Made by a program: the position numbers and the translations under genes
Notes under the pieces: generated by a model
Told to the model about the DNA's origin: nothing
The model's input: the letters and a program-made list of their open reading frames with translations, nothing else
Database searches by the model: none
Part shown: positions 1 to 11,636 of the stretch, piece by piece
How positions within the stretch are numbered: position 1 is the first letter of the stretch
Layout: each line of letters starts with the position of its first letter
Assembly: GCA_963281155.1 (NCBI GenBank)
Contig: CAUJLY010000001.1
Span: forward strand, 8,680,001-8,744,000
Length of the DNA: 64,000 nt
Direction of reading: 5' to 3'
Source: Rhabditophanes sp. KR3021
Lineage: Eukaryota; Nematoda; Chromadorea; Rhabditida; Alloionematidae

Positions 1-1103
1 GTTGCGGTGGGCGTAGGGGAAGAAGTCCGAGGTTTTGGTGGTTAGGTTGGGTTTGAAGGATTTGAGGCTTTGGATGTAGCAGGAAGGGGTTGAGTAGAAG
101 ATTTTGATGTTGGGGAATTGTTTTTGGACGTGGTAGATTAGTTTGTCCAGGTTGACGAACCAGTGGTTGGCGTCCGAATATTGGAAGTCTCCGCCAGCTG
201 AAAAGAGGATGTTGTTGTGGCGTTGGACGGAGACTTGTTTGTAGATGTGCTCGATGAATGCTTTCAACTTGACGTCTAAATTATAGCCAGGGAAGTTTTT
301 GTTATCAATGATGGAATCATCCTGGCAAAGGGAATCAAAGCAAAAGTCCTTAAGAGGAGCATAAGTGGAAAGATAAAATACTCCGGTTAGAATGGATGTT
401 TTCAAATCTTGGGAGCTATTCCAAATAAACTCCAATGTCTTGTCCTGAATGCGTTGTTTATGTTCGAGGTAATGTTCTCTAGCAAAGTAAAGAGCTTCGT
501 AATCCATTTGGGAGAAGATACTAGCCATCTCGATTGAGTGACCAAAGGGATCTATTTGCCAGGCAACCTTTGGCTTGCCACATTCTCCGAATGTTTCATT
601 TAAGTATCGTAGGCCTAGAGTCATTTGATCGATTATATCAACGTAATGAGCTGATGCTTCATCATTCTGAACAAAACCGCCCCCAATTATCTCGATTTGA
701 CCATTATTGAGAAGATTAGTAAAGCGTTGTTTTTGTTTGTCATCATGAGTTTCCATCCATCTCCACAAAAATCCAGTCTCAGCGAAAGAAAATTTACGGG
801 AAGGATCTTTGTGAAGTGAGTCAATTACTGAGTCAAAAATATAATTGACCCCAACAGGAACAAGATGATTATTTGTTCCAAAAAAGTACTCATCAACTGT
901 CTTTATCTAAAAACAAAGTAGTTTAATCTGAATTGGCCCCGCAAATAACCTACCCAGCCCAAATCATCATGCGTATGAGGAACTATATGAACGTTAATAA
1001 CCCCCTCCGAAGCATCAACATTAGGACAATTTTTCCAACTGCAAGTGTGGCTTCTGCCAAGCCCAAAAAACAAGCCAATTAATATCGAATAAAGGAGCAG
1101 CAT
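1..1103 (-). CDS. lysosomal alpha-mannosidase (GH38), N-terminal part, runs off the left edge
   Basis: The product would be a class II alpha-mannosidase that trims mannose from N-glycans in lysosomes. The ATG at 1103 starts a hydrophobic signal peptide (about 20 residues). Exon 1 is 954-1103. A 47-nt GT-AG intron (907-953) follows the Trp of HTHDDLGW, and exon 2 runs 906 to 1 with no stop. Joined, the exons read IKTVDEYFFG, as expected for the family. GH38 landmarks are present: the zinc-binding His and Asp in PHTHDDLGW, the nucleophile Asp in WQIDPFGHS (near 560), a GGDFQY segment, and DFFPYA at the window edge. The second half of the protein, including the last zinc ligand and the C-terminal sandwich domains, lies outside the window. 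Nothing looks broken in the part seen. Lysosomal rather than Golgi type is inferred from the signal peptide and DFFPYA. Confidence 0.93.
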
Positions 1104-1145
1104 TTTAAAAAGTTGGTTCAATAAGTGATCCTAGTAGCTGTTGAT

Positions 1146-1165
1146 CTTTTTATACTATTTATTGG
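1146..1165 (-). promoter_or_regulatory. possible TATA and CCAAT boxes of the mannosidase gene
   Basis: On the minus strand TATAAAAAG (1146-1154) lies about 43 nt upstream of the ATG at 1103, with a CCAAT pentamer (1161-1165) just upstream of it. Spacing suits a short 5' leader. The base composition is AT-rich, so chance occurrence is possible. Confidence 0.3.
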
Positions 1166-1215
1166 GATAAAATTTATTACAATTTATCACCTGACACAGA
1201 TAGAAATTAAATTAA

Positions 1216-2577
1216 TTAAGCTAATACAAAGTAAATTACAATGATTATTACAAGTACTATAACAATGAAGGCTGGTGCTAGAAGATAGAAGAGAATGTCG
1301 CACCAGTCTGCTGTTCTTTTGCGTGAAGAATCGTCGAAGTGGACTATTTCGTGGAGGGGAGTTTGTTCGGACACATTTAAAGACCCTTTTGGGTCAATTA
1401 TGAACTCTTCGGACTCAGCTTTTGATGGTTTTCTTATATGAGGTGGTATTGGTGGTGGGGTTGGTGTGCGTGTTTTTATTATTTGACGAGTTCTATCTAA
1501 TATGGGGATAGTTGCTCCGTTGTAATGAGTTTCATTGAAACCGGGTGAATTTATTTCCGGAATGCTTTTGATTGAAGCTGTTGCAGAATCTCGTAGATAT
1601 GGTCGTGAAGTTGACTTTTCTGAAACATTTGAAGCGGGTGTGTTTGATCTAGGAGATGATAGTATAACTAATGGGATTGGATTTTCTTCAACAATTGCAG
1701 GTCTATTAGGTGATATTTGATTATTATTTATTTTGTTTGGATCTTGTTTAATTCTGATTGGGTCTTGATTATTATTTACTGAAATTTGACTGTGATGATA
1801 AGTACTTGGACGTGGTGGAAGCGAAGGTACATGTGGAAGTTTTGCTGAATGAATTGGTTTATGTTGATTTGTTATAGTTTCGTGGAAGTAGATGTCAGTT
1901 TCATGTATTGTGCACTCTTTAAGTGGAGACAAGGGAATTTCGCCAAAACATTCGGCTTCTTCACATTGATGTCCATTTAAACTTAAAGAAGAACGAGTAA
2001 CCTTGAAATTATTTGTATCTGCCAAAAGGTGTATATTTGGATCAGGCAAAGTTGCTTTATTTGAAACAGTCAAACTTTCTTTATTCGAATCACCAAAACT
2101 TTCTTTATTCGAATCACCAAAGCTTTCCTTATTCGAATCACCAAAACTTTCCTTATTCGAACCACCAAAACTTTCCTTATCCGAACCACCAAAACTTTCT
2201 TTATTCGAATCAACCAACATTTGTTTATCACTATTGCCACTATCAAGCCCATCTATACTAGCATTGACAGAAACATTAACTGAACTATGAGCTGTAGATA
2301 AGATCGACGTTGGTTGCTTCTTCTCCACTTTGAGGTCATCGCCAATGTCAGGCAGGTTGGTTAAATGATTTAACAATACCGATATTGCTTTCATCGTTTT
2401 TGACCACATAACATTCGGTTTTTCGATTGCTGTCTTATCATCGATCTCTGTAAAATAAATGTATGTATGGTTGCTTTTAAACCAAAAATCACTTACGATT
2501 GAATTTATTATAAATACCTGAAATATAAAAAGAAATTAATGGAATATTGAAAATTAAATTTTAAAGGAACTGTACAT
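1216..2577 (-). CDS. tail-anchored, disordered membrane protein with 8-residue repeats, function unknown
   Basis: The main exon (1216-2447) encodes a Ser/Thr/Asn-rich, probably disordered chain. It ends in one strongly hydrophobic segment of about 24 residues (DILFYLLAPAFIVIV...) directly before the stop, which is the layout of a tail-anchored protein with its bulk in the cytosol. Six copies of an 8-residue unit, (N/D)KESFG(D/G)S with two degraded units at the end, occupy residues about 69-118 counted from the ATG at 2409. A proline-rich patch (TPTPPPIPPHIRKPS) precedes the membrane segment. Upstream, phase-compatible splice sites suggest a 21-nt exon (2497-2517) and a 7-nt first coding exon (2571-2577, ATGTACA). 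The joined frame is open for 419 residues. If this is wrong, the ATG at 2409 gives 397 residues. I do not recognise the family. Confidence 0.5.
2056..2205 (-). repeat. 24-bp coding minisatellite, about 6 units
   Basis: On the plus strand the 24-bp unit reads roughly TTATTCGAATCACCAAAACT plus TTCT and recurs about six times with single-base changes. It encodes the NKESFGDS peptide repeats of the tail-anchored protein. Length is a multiple of three, so copy-number change would keep the frame. Confidence 0.85.
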
Positions 2578-2720
2578 CAACAACACTTGAAGTCTGAATT
2601 TTAGCTTTAAATTATGTACGCGGCGTGTGTTTAAAACCATATTTGACGTTTATTAATCAAACTATCTTATTTTAGTTTGCAAAAAGATCTCACTTAGACT
2701 GTGTGTAATTTAATCTACAA

Positions 2721-3365
2721 ATGGACAAAGGAAATGACGAGAAGCCGGCAAAGAGAGACACTAAAAAATGTCTAGGAATAGATGTAGCCTGGAAGCAGGT
2801 GAAAATAAAGTTGCCAAGGCTGATGGAGGCTACTTGGATGATACAAGAAGCATAAGTTATGCAACTGCTGGTAAGTTAAAACTCCATTAATTATATTTTA
2901 TTTAGGGAAATTTTAATCATCAACAGGAGAAGATAGGCCAAAGTTTGTGAAAACAAGTAGAAAGTCGTCATGAGGGAGCTGAAAATGTAAGTATCGCTAT
3001 TTATTATGACTATAATTTATGTATTTATAGTCTATGTCTGAAGATTTAGATAATATTCCGCCTAAAGTTGACTTGGCTTAAATGCTGCAGTCCAGAAAAT
3101 TAAAAGCGATTGTACCGAATAAGCTAATGACTGCCAAGGCAAACTCGTTTGAAGATACAATGTTGACGTCAAATCCTGATATTTTAACCAATTTTCGAAA
3201 AGTGTTATTTGGTTTAATAGTTAGTAGTCTAAAAAAGCTCCTAGAAATTTAAATCTTCATTTGATTCGCCGACACATATATCCAGAGACAAATAACACAG
3301 TCCCCAAGTTAATTTTGAAAGATTTTTCTGTTTGCAAACGTTTAAAGTCTATTGTGAAGCGTTAA
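2721..3365 (+). pseudogene. broken multi-exon gene of unknown family
   Basis: An ATG at 2721 opens a lysine-rich frame (MDKGNDEKPAKRDTKK) that is interrupted. Shifting frame gives a coherent continuation ending SYATAG at a good donor (GTAAGT near 2871). Two further ordinary introns can be seen (ending ATCAACAG near 2925 and TTTATAG near 3030). Later segments read SMSEDLDNIPPK, then NSFEDTMLTS, then a basic C-terminal stretch of about 40 residues (NLNLHLIRRHIYPETNN..., ending KRLKSIVKR) closing at a TAA at 3363-3365. At least one frameshift and one in-frame TAA must be crossed, so a decayed gene is the simplest reading. Three of the breaks could also be removed as 20-26 nt GT...AG segments. 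No family is recognised. Confidence 0.4.
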
Positions 3366-3375
3366 CTATTTTTAA

Positions 3376-4054
3376 TCAAAAATTACCTTCTGCATATAAA
3401 TGATATTGTTTATCTTTTAAAAATTGAAATTCATTTAATTGAGGGGGTAATTTATGTGGATCAAATGCATTACTGGTCTTTACCACCATCATCAACAATG
3501 ATACGTGATTCCTAATAGAGTCTTCACCCATTTGTCTCAGTTTAGCGGCAACTTGTTCGTAGAATGAGTCATATTTGTTACTTCCATAAGTGTCAACAAC
3601 AATACATATGTTTGTCAAGGGTATGTTATACTCAAGAATAGTATCAATAATTTGGGAAACTGATAATTGCTTATTGTTACTTAAATTTATGTCCATAAAG
3701 ATTGGCCTGTAAGGTAATTGTGTTTGATTAAAGTTGTACTTTGTAAGAATACAATCTTTTTTATTTTGATCACTTCCGTCTCCAACGATGTTAAATCTAC
3801 TTTTGCTGTTAAATTCAACGTTGTAGACGTAGTTGCAAAATATGTCAATTAAGAAGCCATTATGTGCTTCGTTTGGACCGAGTAAGAGAATTACTTTATC
3901 TTTGGAATTTGTTAAAGCTAATAAATATACATGAACTAAAATATGGTGAATGCAAAAAACTAACCAGGTCTTCTTCCAACAACTACTTCGCGAATTGATG
4001 CGTTTTTGTCATAATCCTCTCCACCATATTTACTAACCGAAATTATTCTGCCAG
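3376..4054 (-). CDS. GTPase-like (AIG1/GIMAP-like) protein with degenerate P-loop, 5' end not resolved
   Basis: Exon 3965-4054 (ISVSKYGGEDYDKN...VGRRP) joins exon 3376-3917 across a 47-nt intron, giving a continuous frame of about 210 residues. The second exon opens with a hydrophobic strand and turn, KVILLLGPNEAHNGFLID, where a G-protein would have GxxxxGK(S/T). It is followed by FCNYVYNVEFNSKSRF, which resembles the segment after the P-loop in AIG1/septin-like G domains. A second hydrophobic strand, ICIVVDTYG, could be the switch II/DxxG strand. The P-loop Lys and Ser/Thr are absent, so nucleotide binding is doubtful. The family assignment is an inference from this pattern. The acceptor at 4055 implies at least one earlier exon; a Cys-rich stretch near 4320-4408 was considered but could not be joined. 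It may be a decaying paralogue. Confidence 0.45.
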
Positions 4055-4408
4055 CTGACATCAAAAAAGCAAACTAAAATTATTAAAAGGGTTAAGTTAA
4101 AAGGACAAATTAAAACGATTAACATAGATGGATTTAAAAAGTAGAATAAATGTATACAAAATATGTATGGATGGTAATAATATGAATGAATAATAATGGT
4201 ATGTAAAATATTGTGCGAAAGGTCCATGGAAAGACAGGAATAATAAAATAAGAGATAAGAAGTAAGCATTATACAGAATCGTAACATAAATATATATTAA
4301 GAATGGTGATGATGAGTTATTTAGGAAACACGAAAATGCTTTATTTTTGACGCATCTACCACATTTATGTATTGAATGATCACAGAAACATTGTCTTGAA
4401 GTGAGCAA

Positions 4409-5719
4409 CTTAAAAAATAAGTAAAATCTTATCAGAGGAATATACGAAGTGAGTCAAAAATTAGTCATCATCCAATATTCACGTTTAAATAAAATGCTTA
4501 AGTATATAGATTTTTGTATATGTACTCGCCTCTATCGGATTTTGCGCATAAAAGAGAATCATATAAATAGACACATTTATACAAAGAAAAGTTGTTTATT
4601 GCATAAAAAGTAATTTGTTTATTATCAAAAATATTCTAAAACAATGAATATAGAATATGTCAAGGGACTTGAAGATGTGTAAATGTTTTGTTGTTTTATA
4701 AATGTTGATGTGGTTTGTTGTTTAATAAATTTTTAATAAATGTCTTTTGCAATAGTGTCCAATTAAATAAATACATATTTTTATTGATGATTTTGTGGTA
4801 TGTGTAAATAAATAAATTTATTTTATTTCTTGTTTCTGAATTAATGTCTAATAAACGTATCATTTGCATATTTGTACTAATGTTTTATATTTTCATAATT
4901 ATACCAATGAATACAATCGACTTGATTTGATCTTAGCAATATTTACATATTACTTATTGTTTACCAAATAAAATTACCCTGGGTCGTTTCTTAAAAGAAT
5001 CCTGTGTTTTAATTGAATTAATTTAGCATGAAAGCAATAAAAAAACGTCTCAAATTAAACTGAACATAAAAATGCCGTAAATGCTTGTTTCAATAAAAGT
5101 ATTGCAACTTTTTTATTGTATCTTTGAATGATACGGGTGAGTAATCTTGTTCATATTATATGAACGACAACCATATTTTACAATCCGAATACTTTCGACA
5201 AATATAAATTTATTATTGCCAATACAGTCCAGAATTATCCTTCCTAATTAAGTAATTTTATAAAATAATCTTTTGCAATTCTCATTGATATATTATTTGC
5301 CCAAACGGCTACGACGAGCATGTTAATGAGATATATTAGTATGTTCAAAAAATTTGGATAAGCATTACAATTTCTTGTTCAATTTCAAATGCGTTTTAAA
5401 ATGACTAATTCATCAGTCTTAATTACGACAATCAAGTTGCAATTCGAATATTTTAAAATACGTACTTTCTTTTAGATTTAATTATGGTTTTTTCTTTGGC
5501 TTTCCAGAGAGTCTTTTAATTGAAGACACCCCTTTAGAAGATTGATTCTAAATCAAGCCCCAAAAAATGACTGAATTTTAAATAAAACCACCATTTTATT
5601 TATCAAAAACATAACATATTAATATTTAGTGTATCATATAATATATAGTCATCATTTGTATCTAATAAATTAAATTCTGTTCACTTACATTTGTCTCCTA
5701 AACAATTGGCTGGTTTTTA
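4409..5719. other. AT-rich stretch, no gene seen
   Basis: Both strands are closed by frequent stops. I see no RNA gene, repeat array or recognisable coding remnant here. Confidence 0.5.
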
Positions 5720-6325
5720 ATTTGGATAACTTTTCGATTGGCCATGTTCATTATATCATTTTTTGTTTCAGTGTCATTACCCAGGAAAGTCAGTTTTCTA
5801 GTTGTCGGGTTTAAAAAACGGCAATTTTATGGTTGTCCGCAACTAATGCCTTGTTTAATTTTTTTCTAAATGCAATTGATGCAGCTTTACACACTGTTTG
5901 GTTTTCTAAACTTTCATTGATATCAGATATTACCAGTTGAAATTTACTTTGAAGCTTGATAATATTAGGTCATGCTAAATGCAATGTGGGAATAATTTCT
6001 GATTCGAATTGCAACATTGGTTTCTCAAAAAGCGATAAAATCTTGACATAAGTTGTAAGATGATTTGTAGCAGAATTCAAAAATTCAATTTTACCTACGA
6101 CATCATTTCCTAGTCGTTTAACAATATTTTAATCTCCAGACACGGTCCTTTATTAAAAGCACAATTTTGGCGATCTCATTAAAAGCAATAAGAGCAGGGT
6201 AGAACTTGTAGCATTTGTTGTGGACAGTCAAGAAGAAGTCGTCGTGATGGGGACATTTGATTGAAGTGATGCCAACAAATAGAGAAAGAAGTAATGTTGT
6301 GAAAAATAGCGCCGCATTTCAGTGA
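5720..6325 (-). pseudogene. decayed gene for a small secreted protein
   Basis: Read on the minus strand, a signal-peptide-like segment (ALFFTTLLLSLFVGITS) starts near 6318 and runs into KCPHHDDFFLTVHNKCYKFY, about 60 residues in all. The start codon is one base out of frame with it. The frame then breaks near 6125. The shifted frame continues with FLNSATNHLTTYVKILSLF, then an in-frame TGA near 5973, then a helical-looking stretch (SKFQLVISDINESLENQTV...), and ends in several stops. The start shift, a frameshift and internal stops mark a pseudogene. The CP...NKCYK pattern resembles the beginning of a C-type lectin-like domain, but this is only a guess. A possibly related intact copy was not found in the window. 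Confidence 0.5.
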
Positions 6326-6840
6326 AGATATAACTAAAATTTGAAATATATGTAAAAGATTGTATACAAATTTGAAAGCAATTAATTTTTGTTTTATTTT
6401 TTTCGATGGAATTTCAAGAATAAATGGGTTATTGTTTATGTATTATTATGCAATAGATTTTTTATTGATTACTGTAAGTTTAATATTTTTGCTGTATTTT
6501 ACATAATTGTTTAGTTTGCTACAAATCAGTGTGCATGTTTTGAGCCAATATTATTGAGAATTTATGTTATTGTTAAACTTGACAATTACTGTTTTTTGCT
6601 TAATTATTAAACAAATCAAGTGAACCACATCAACGATGAAGTTCAACATTCAGGTTGTAAGCATTTATTTAAGTTGGATTAAATATCCATCGCGTTTTGA
6701 TGTACCCAATTATGCTTTTTATCATTTCAATCTACAAAATAAATTATTCTATAATTTGTGCTGTTTATTTTTTAGTTAACAATTTAATCAAATGTATTTT
6801 TTATTCGCTTTATGATGGCATGTTGATACCATAGATAAAA

Positions 6841-7903
6841 TTAAATATAGGAATTATTTGTATTTTTAAACGATGCAGATTTGTCACTTGTTCTATTTTG
6901 TGATTTATGATTGTTATTACTAAATACCGTCCTAACTTTGATCGGAGTTTTTGTAATTGCACCAGCCTTCATAAGTCTTAAATCAATTAAAATCATTTCC
7001 CGAAAATCTTTGATGAAAACAACGGAAAGAAGAACGCAAATACCAAAACTCGAGTATGTCAAAGCATCAGTTACTCTCCAAACATACCACGAGGTTGCTT
7101 TGCCAACTAAAAACGATATTTATTAACAAAACTGAAACATCCAACTTACGTATTATTTCATAAATACCAACTAAAACACCTGGTGCATAACAAATGCACG
7201 GATAAATAGATTGAATAGTCAACGTAACAAAAAGTTGCCTTTGTTCTTTAATTCTCCTTTGACTGGTAACCTTATTTTGAGCTTGTAACTTATAAAAAGT
7301 ATACAAATTCATTAGAAAAGCGAATATGTTGCCAAAAACTAATGTGAACATCATTGGATACTGAACTAGTCTTATATAATAATTAAGAGAAAAGGGTTGA
7401 TATGTACACATTTCATCTGGCAAGTAAATAGGATGTAAGTCCAGTTTATGTCCAAAGGCAAAGACAATAGCAGGTAAATTAATGATTAAAGCAATGAAAG
7501 ACAAAAGAAATGGATTAGATTGTTTGTTTTGAATAATTGTAAAATGCCGATCAATGTAAATTATGAATGGCGTGGAAAAGATAATTTGTGCAGTAACAAA
7601 AAAAAGTGCTCGCATCCATGAGCATCCTATGACACTTATTGGCAAATTAAAATAATAAGGTATTAAATAAATGAGGGAATTCACAGTTGTGTGTAAAGAT
7701 GCCAACATGTACTCAGTTGCCAATATTATGACTGTTTTCTTGAGAACTCGTCTTTTTGTAAATCGGTTGTTGGTCAAAGCTTTATAAAGAAAATATATGT
7801 TTGGAAAGATTGACAAAAATGATAGGACAAATATTTCAATTGCGGCTGGATAGAAGGCTACATTTACGGGAGCAAAGTATTTAGGTTTCATGAATTCTTC
7901 CAT
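6841..7903 (-). CDS. serpentine (7TM) chemoreceptor, nematode family
   Basis: Exon 1 (7150-7903) and exon 2 (6841-7106) are separated by a 43-nt GT-AG intron and give 339 residues, the usual size for these receptors. About seven hydrophobic segments can be counted. Recognisable points are the Asn-containing first helix (FPNIYFLYKAL), a conserved-looking FSTPFIIYIDRHFTI at the end of helix 3 (the DRY-like position), and YAPGVLVGIYEII leading into the last helix in exon 2 (SSFGICVLLSVVF). The basic tail is Ser/Asn-rich. Nematode chemoreceptors of this kind sit in sensory cilia and bind environmental ligands. The subfamily is uncertain (Srv/Sru-like is my best guess). The exon 1 frame continues through the intron for about 24 codons before a stop, so the unspliced ORF has a false C-terminus. 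No lesion is seen. Confidence 0.75.
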
Positions 7904-8292
7904 ATTTTATTGAGCATTTACTAGTAGATAGTAATAAAATTAGATGTCGGTATTTATGGTAATGTAAAAATTGTATTTCCTCATCATAATCCGACACAAA
8001 ATATATTAACACAGCTAAATTCAGTCAAGCGCATTCTATTTAATTAATTTTAGACTTCTTATACGTCAGGTATTGTTTTTTACAAATTGCGGAAGTTAAC
8101 AGGCATGACTTTTTATGATGAATTATATCAAGAACATTGGACTTGATATTAAAAAATCCTACGCATATTTCACGTGTCAAAAATAACAAAAAGATATGTA
8201 ACATCAAGAAATTAACAAAGTTGGATTATCATAAAGTACAATTATCTTTGTTCACATTAAATTAACAAAATTAGATATGACAAAATGAAAGT

Positions 8293-9771
8293 CTATTTAT
8301 TCTTCCTTTGATTAAATCCGGTAAGATAACCAGTAGCTGAGTATGAATTATCAACTTTTGCACACACCACATACAAAACATAATATCCAACATTTTCAAA
8401 TGTATGCAGTCCATATCCAGCAAATGGAATTGTAAAATGACCATATGTAACTCCAAAATAATTCATCTTATTTTGAGTAAAAGTATATTTGTCTATAATA
8501 ATTCCATCAATTTTGATTGATTCAACATTACTGCCATCATGATCAGCATAAAATTCTAAATAGCAATCTTTTGCTAGTGTATAAAATTGTGTTTTACCCG
8601 TCACCCATTCACTTATACTAGGAACGTAATGCATAAAATGTCCGTAAGCAGTAATGTTGTCTGGTTGAATGTGGATCGATCCAAATCTAAATATTAGCAT
8701 TTCTCCTGAATTAGTAGAAGAACCAATCTCCCATTTATTTGTTAATGAAATAGTGTTTGGTTTGGAAACGGTAATAACTTCTTCGTTTCCATTAAGGGGA
8801 TCATTTTGATCATAGACATTCATTGTAAATATTTCATTACATTTAGATTCTACATTCGGAGGAGAAACATAAAGTCTCGTTGTAAAATCGTTTGTTATCA
8901 TTCTTTGATCGGGTGATTTTAATAAAACATTGCATTGTTTATAAATAACAGGTAATGGCATGAATGTTACATAATCTTCAACACAAGTAGATCCGCATGA
9001 ATTATCATTTAGATTACTTGTTGTAGAACATGAAGTAGCATACGATAACATAATTGGGGAAGTTGATGAAATAACTACGCTTGAGTTGCTATTATCGTCC
9101 ACATTCCCAGTTGGTGAAATACCAATATAATGTTGATTTTGACCAATTGTTGTATCGTATTGAATTGTTTTGTTTGAAAATAATAAACCGTTTACATATA
9201 AAATAATATTTACACTAATAGATTCTTGAGTAAATGGCAACAGTGTGATTGATCCTTTAGGAACTAAATAATTGCTGGGTAAGGCAAAGTTATATTTATA
9301 TCCAGCATGTTTGGTTGAGGGTATCAAGAAGTGATCTCCCCATCCACTAACTGGATCATTTATTCTACCAATTAGTTTGACTTCTTCTGTGCATGAGGCA
9401 AATACACGAAAGTCACTCACATAACCATCATAGAAACCAGTGCCAACATATTGCGTTGTCAATAAAATTTCTTTGAAATCAAGGGAAATCTAGAGTGTAA
9501 TAAATATGGCGAAATCAATGTTTACCTCATTTGTTTTCCCATATGTAGCAGTTTTTTGGATGGAGACAACTTTATTATCTGATTGTTGTGTGTATTGAAA
9601 AGTACAAGTACTATCATTGAAAGATGGTATTATTATGACAGCTGTAGTTAAATAAACGGTGGCAACAATATCATCATTAATAAATGAAAATACAAATTCT
9701 TTTCCATCTGAATCGGCTGTATTTGCTACATTAGTTAAAAATACTAAAGCTAGAGCAATACTTAATTTCAT
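8293..9771 (-). CDS. secreted IgGFc-binding-N-terminal-like protein
   Basis: Two exons (9526-9771 and 8293-9489) joined across a 36-nt intron (9490-9525) encode 480 residues beginning with a clear signal peptide (MKLSIALALVFLTNVANTA). The joined protein is rich in beta-strand-like segments. Its opening, SDGKEFVFSFINDDIVATVYL, and the segment DPVSGWGDHFLIPS resemble the IgGFc-binding protein N-terminal domain found in many nematode secreted proteins. Cysteines come in probable disulphide pairs (CSTTSNLNDNSCGSTC). The second half (about residues 250-470) has a repeat-like beta pattern that could be a second domain of the same or a CUB-like fold. The role is unknown; gut lumen or surface-coat function would fit the family. 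An upstream TGATAA motif would suit intestinal expression. The next gene downstream is the chemoreceptor, on the same strand. Confidence 0.65.
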
Positions 9772-9810
9772 TTTATTAACTTCTCATCGTTACTGCGACT
9801 TTAGTAGTAC

Positions 9811-9830
9811 TCAATATAAACCCATTATCA
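9811..9830 (-). promoter_or_regulatory. possible TATA-like element and GATA (TGATAA) site
   Basis: Minus-strand reading gives TGATAATGGG and then TTTATATTG, about 45-60 nt upstream of the ATG at 9771. TGATAA is the core recognised by nematode intestinal GATA factors. This is a motif match only. Confidence 0.25.
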
Positions 9831-10940
9831 GCTATTAAAACAATCATGTAAATTACATTCTTATTGATAATGAATCGGAGTTTATTGTATAGAGTTTTCG
9901 AGATTATATAATTTCTTGCTATTAATTTTTGATACTTGTATATACTTGAAATTTATAATGATAAAAGATAATTTTAAGCAAATCTCTGTTGTATGTTGTA
10001 ATATTATAAATGGCAAAATCATAAATAAAGGTGTCGAACAAACAAAAATATTTATTTTCTTGAAAGGCATTGATGTGATTAATTGTTCTTGTACACTTTA
10101 ATAATTTAAAAAACGTAACAGTGCTCTTAATTTTGTTGTTTCAAAATAAAGCAGCCATTGTGTTGTTGCCTATTTTAATAAAAGTAAATTGATAGAATTT
10201 AATTTTACTGGTATTTTGAAAGATATTCATTTTATGATGACAAATTAATATGCCTACATTATAGTGTATATGAAAATATAGCAATTATTATTGTAAATAT
10301 AGATAATCAACTGAAAAATGATGCATTTTTTGAAGATAATGCAGCTTATTATAAAAGAATAAATACCTTAAAATTGATGAAATATTACCTTGATCAACAA
10401 TATTGTCACAAAAGAAAAATGAGTGAAAGTATATAATCCTTTGCAATATGACAAAGAATTAGTACATTCTGCTTGTTTCAGGCAAAGACTAAGAAAAAAG
10501 GGAACTTTATAAAATCTGAATTGTTTTTGCACTTACCATTCCTAACAATTATTTTTTATTAAGATGTTGTTGTTCATTTAAAAATGTATAAATAAATATT
10601 ATGCGCTTTATATAATCACGCAGTTCGGAAAAATGTAAATAACATTTTCAAAACACTATCATTATGCTAAATGTGATCCAAACAATTTTTAAACAACGTC
10701 TAGTCAATCTAACAAGATTAGACTGTTATCTAGAGAAAGATACAATGAAAGATCAAAAATCTATTTATATATATTGTATTAACGTTTGTTCCACTAAATA
10801 TTATTCATATATGTTATTATTTACCAAATTCATCAACATGTTTTTTGCACTATTTGCTTGTTATTTTTGTTCTTTGGTTTTATATATATAACATCCTTAC
10901 AAAAGCATAATATTTCTATTTTAGATTGCCAAAAATTATC
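9831..10940. other. AT-rich intergenic DNA
   Basis: Only short, low-complexity frames occur, including a 75-codon one at 10664-10891 with no protein-like features. No RNA gene or repeat array was noticed. Confidence 0.5.
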
Positions 10941-11636
10941 ATGTCATTTCAATGGATTATTATTGCAGCCGTTTTGTATATCGAAATTGGTGTTGGGATT
11001 TTACTAGTGTTACCTTGGATCAAACCAGCCTTGTAAGTTTGACATTGTAAATAGATAAATACTAATGTTGGTTTTAGTTGGCGCACAGTCTTTAACACAA
11101 GAATTATAAGAGATGTGCTAAAGCACGGAAGAACTATATTTTATTCTACATTTGTTGTGTTGGTTTTATTATTTGCTGATGCTGCAAGAGAATGTATCAA
11201 ATACTCTAATTTAGACGAGGGCTTATTAGCTGCTCAAGCTATGCCTGAAGTTAATACACTAAAGGCTAACATAGACATGGATTCAGTCGTTCACATGAGA
11301 CTTTTTAGAGCTCAAAGAAACTTTTATGTTTCTGGATTTGCTTTAGTCATGTTTATTTTAAATAGACGTATTTTGACTTTGATTCTCAATGCTCAATTAG
11401 ATCAAAATGAACAAACTGCTACTCAAGACAGCAATGAAGTTAAGGCTAATAGACCAACAATGACAGAATTGGATAATATTCTTGATAAAAACTTTACCAA
11501 AACTTTCGATCATCTCAAAAATCAACGTGATGAAGTGATAGCAGATGACGACGCTTTAAAAGAAAACAATGCCAAACTTAAGAAACGCTTAAATAACAAA
11601 GAAAGTCAAACTTTAACTGAGAAAAAAGATAATTAA
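10941..11636 (+). CDS. BAP31/BAP29-like ER membrane protein
   Basis: Homologue of B-cell receptor-associated protein 31, an ER membrane chaperone and sorting factor for membrane proteins. Exon 1 (10941-11032) encodes MSFQWIIIAAVLYIEIGVGI with the first membrane helix. A 45-nt intron follows, then exon 2 (11078-11636), for 216 residues in total. Family marks: FNTRIIRDVLKHG between helices 1 and 2, FADAARECIKY after helix 2, the highly conserved LFRAQRNFYVSGFAL before helix 3, and a long C-terminal coiled coil (residues about 150-210). The protein ends KKDN, a dilysine KKxx signal for retrieval from Golgi to ER, as in mammalian BAP31. The gene is intact, and the length is slightly short of the human 246 residues. 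Confidence 0.95.

Noticed and set aside
2056..2205. CRISPR-like array
   Set aside because: Direct 24-bp units without spacers, inside a eukaryotic coding exon.
2003..2290. Plus-strand frames with KLSLFESP repeats
   Set aside because: The opposite strand carries the same repeat within a longer frame that has a membrane anchor and clean splice sites.
4033..4408. Minus-strand frames with hydrophobic residues and a CDHSIHKCGRC motif
   Set aside because: Considered as a 5' exon of the GTPase-like gene, but no donor with the needed phase could be found.
10664..10891. 75-codon plus frame upstream of BAP31
   Set aside because: Composition like the surrounding AT-rich DNA, no motif, and it overlaps the likely promoter.
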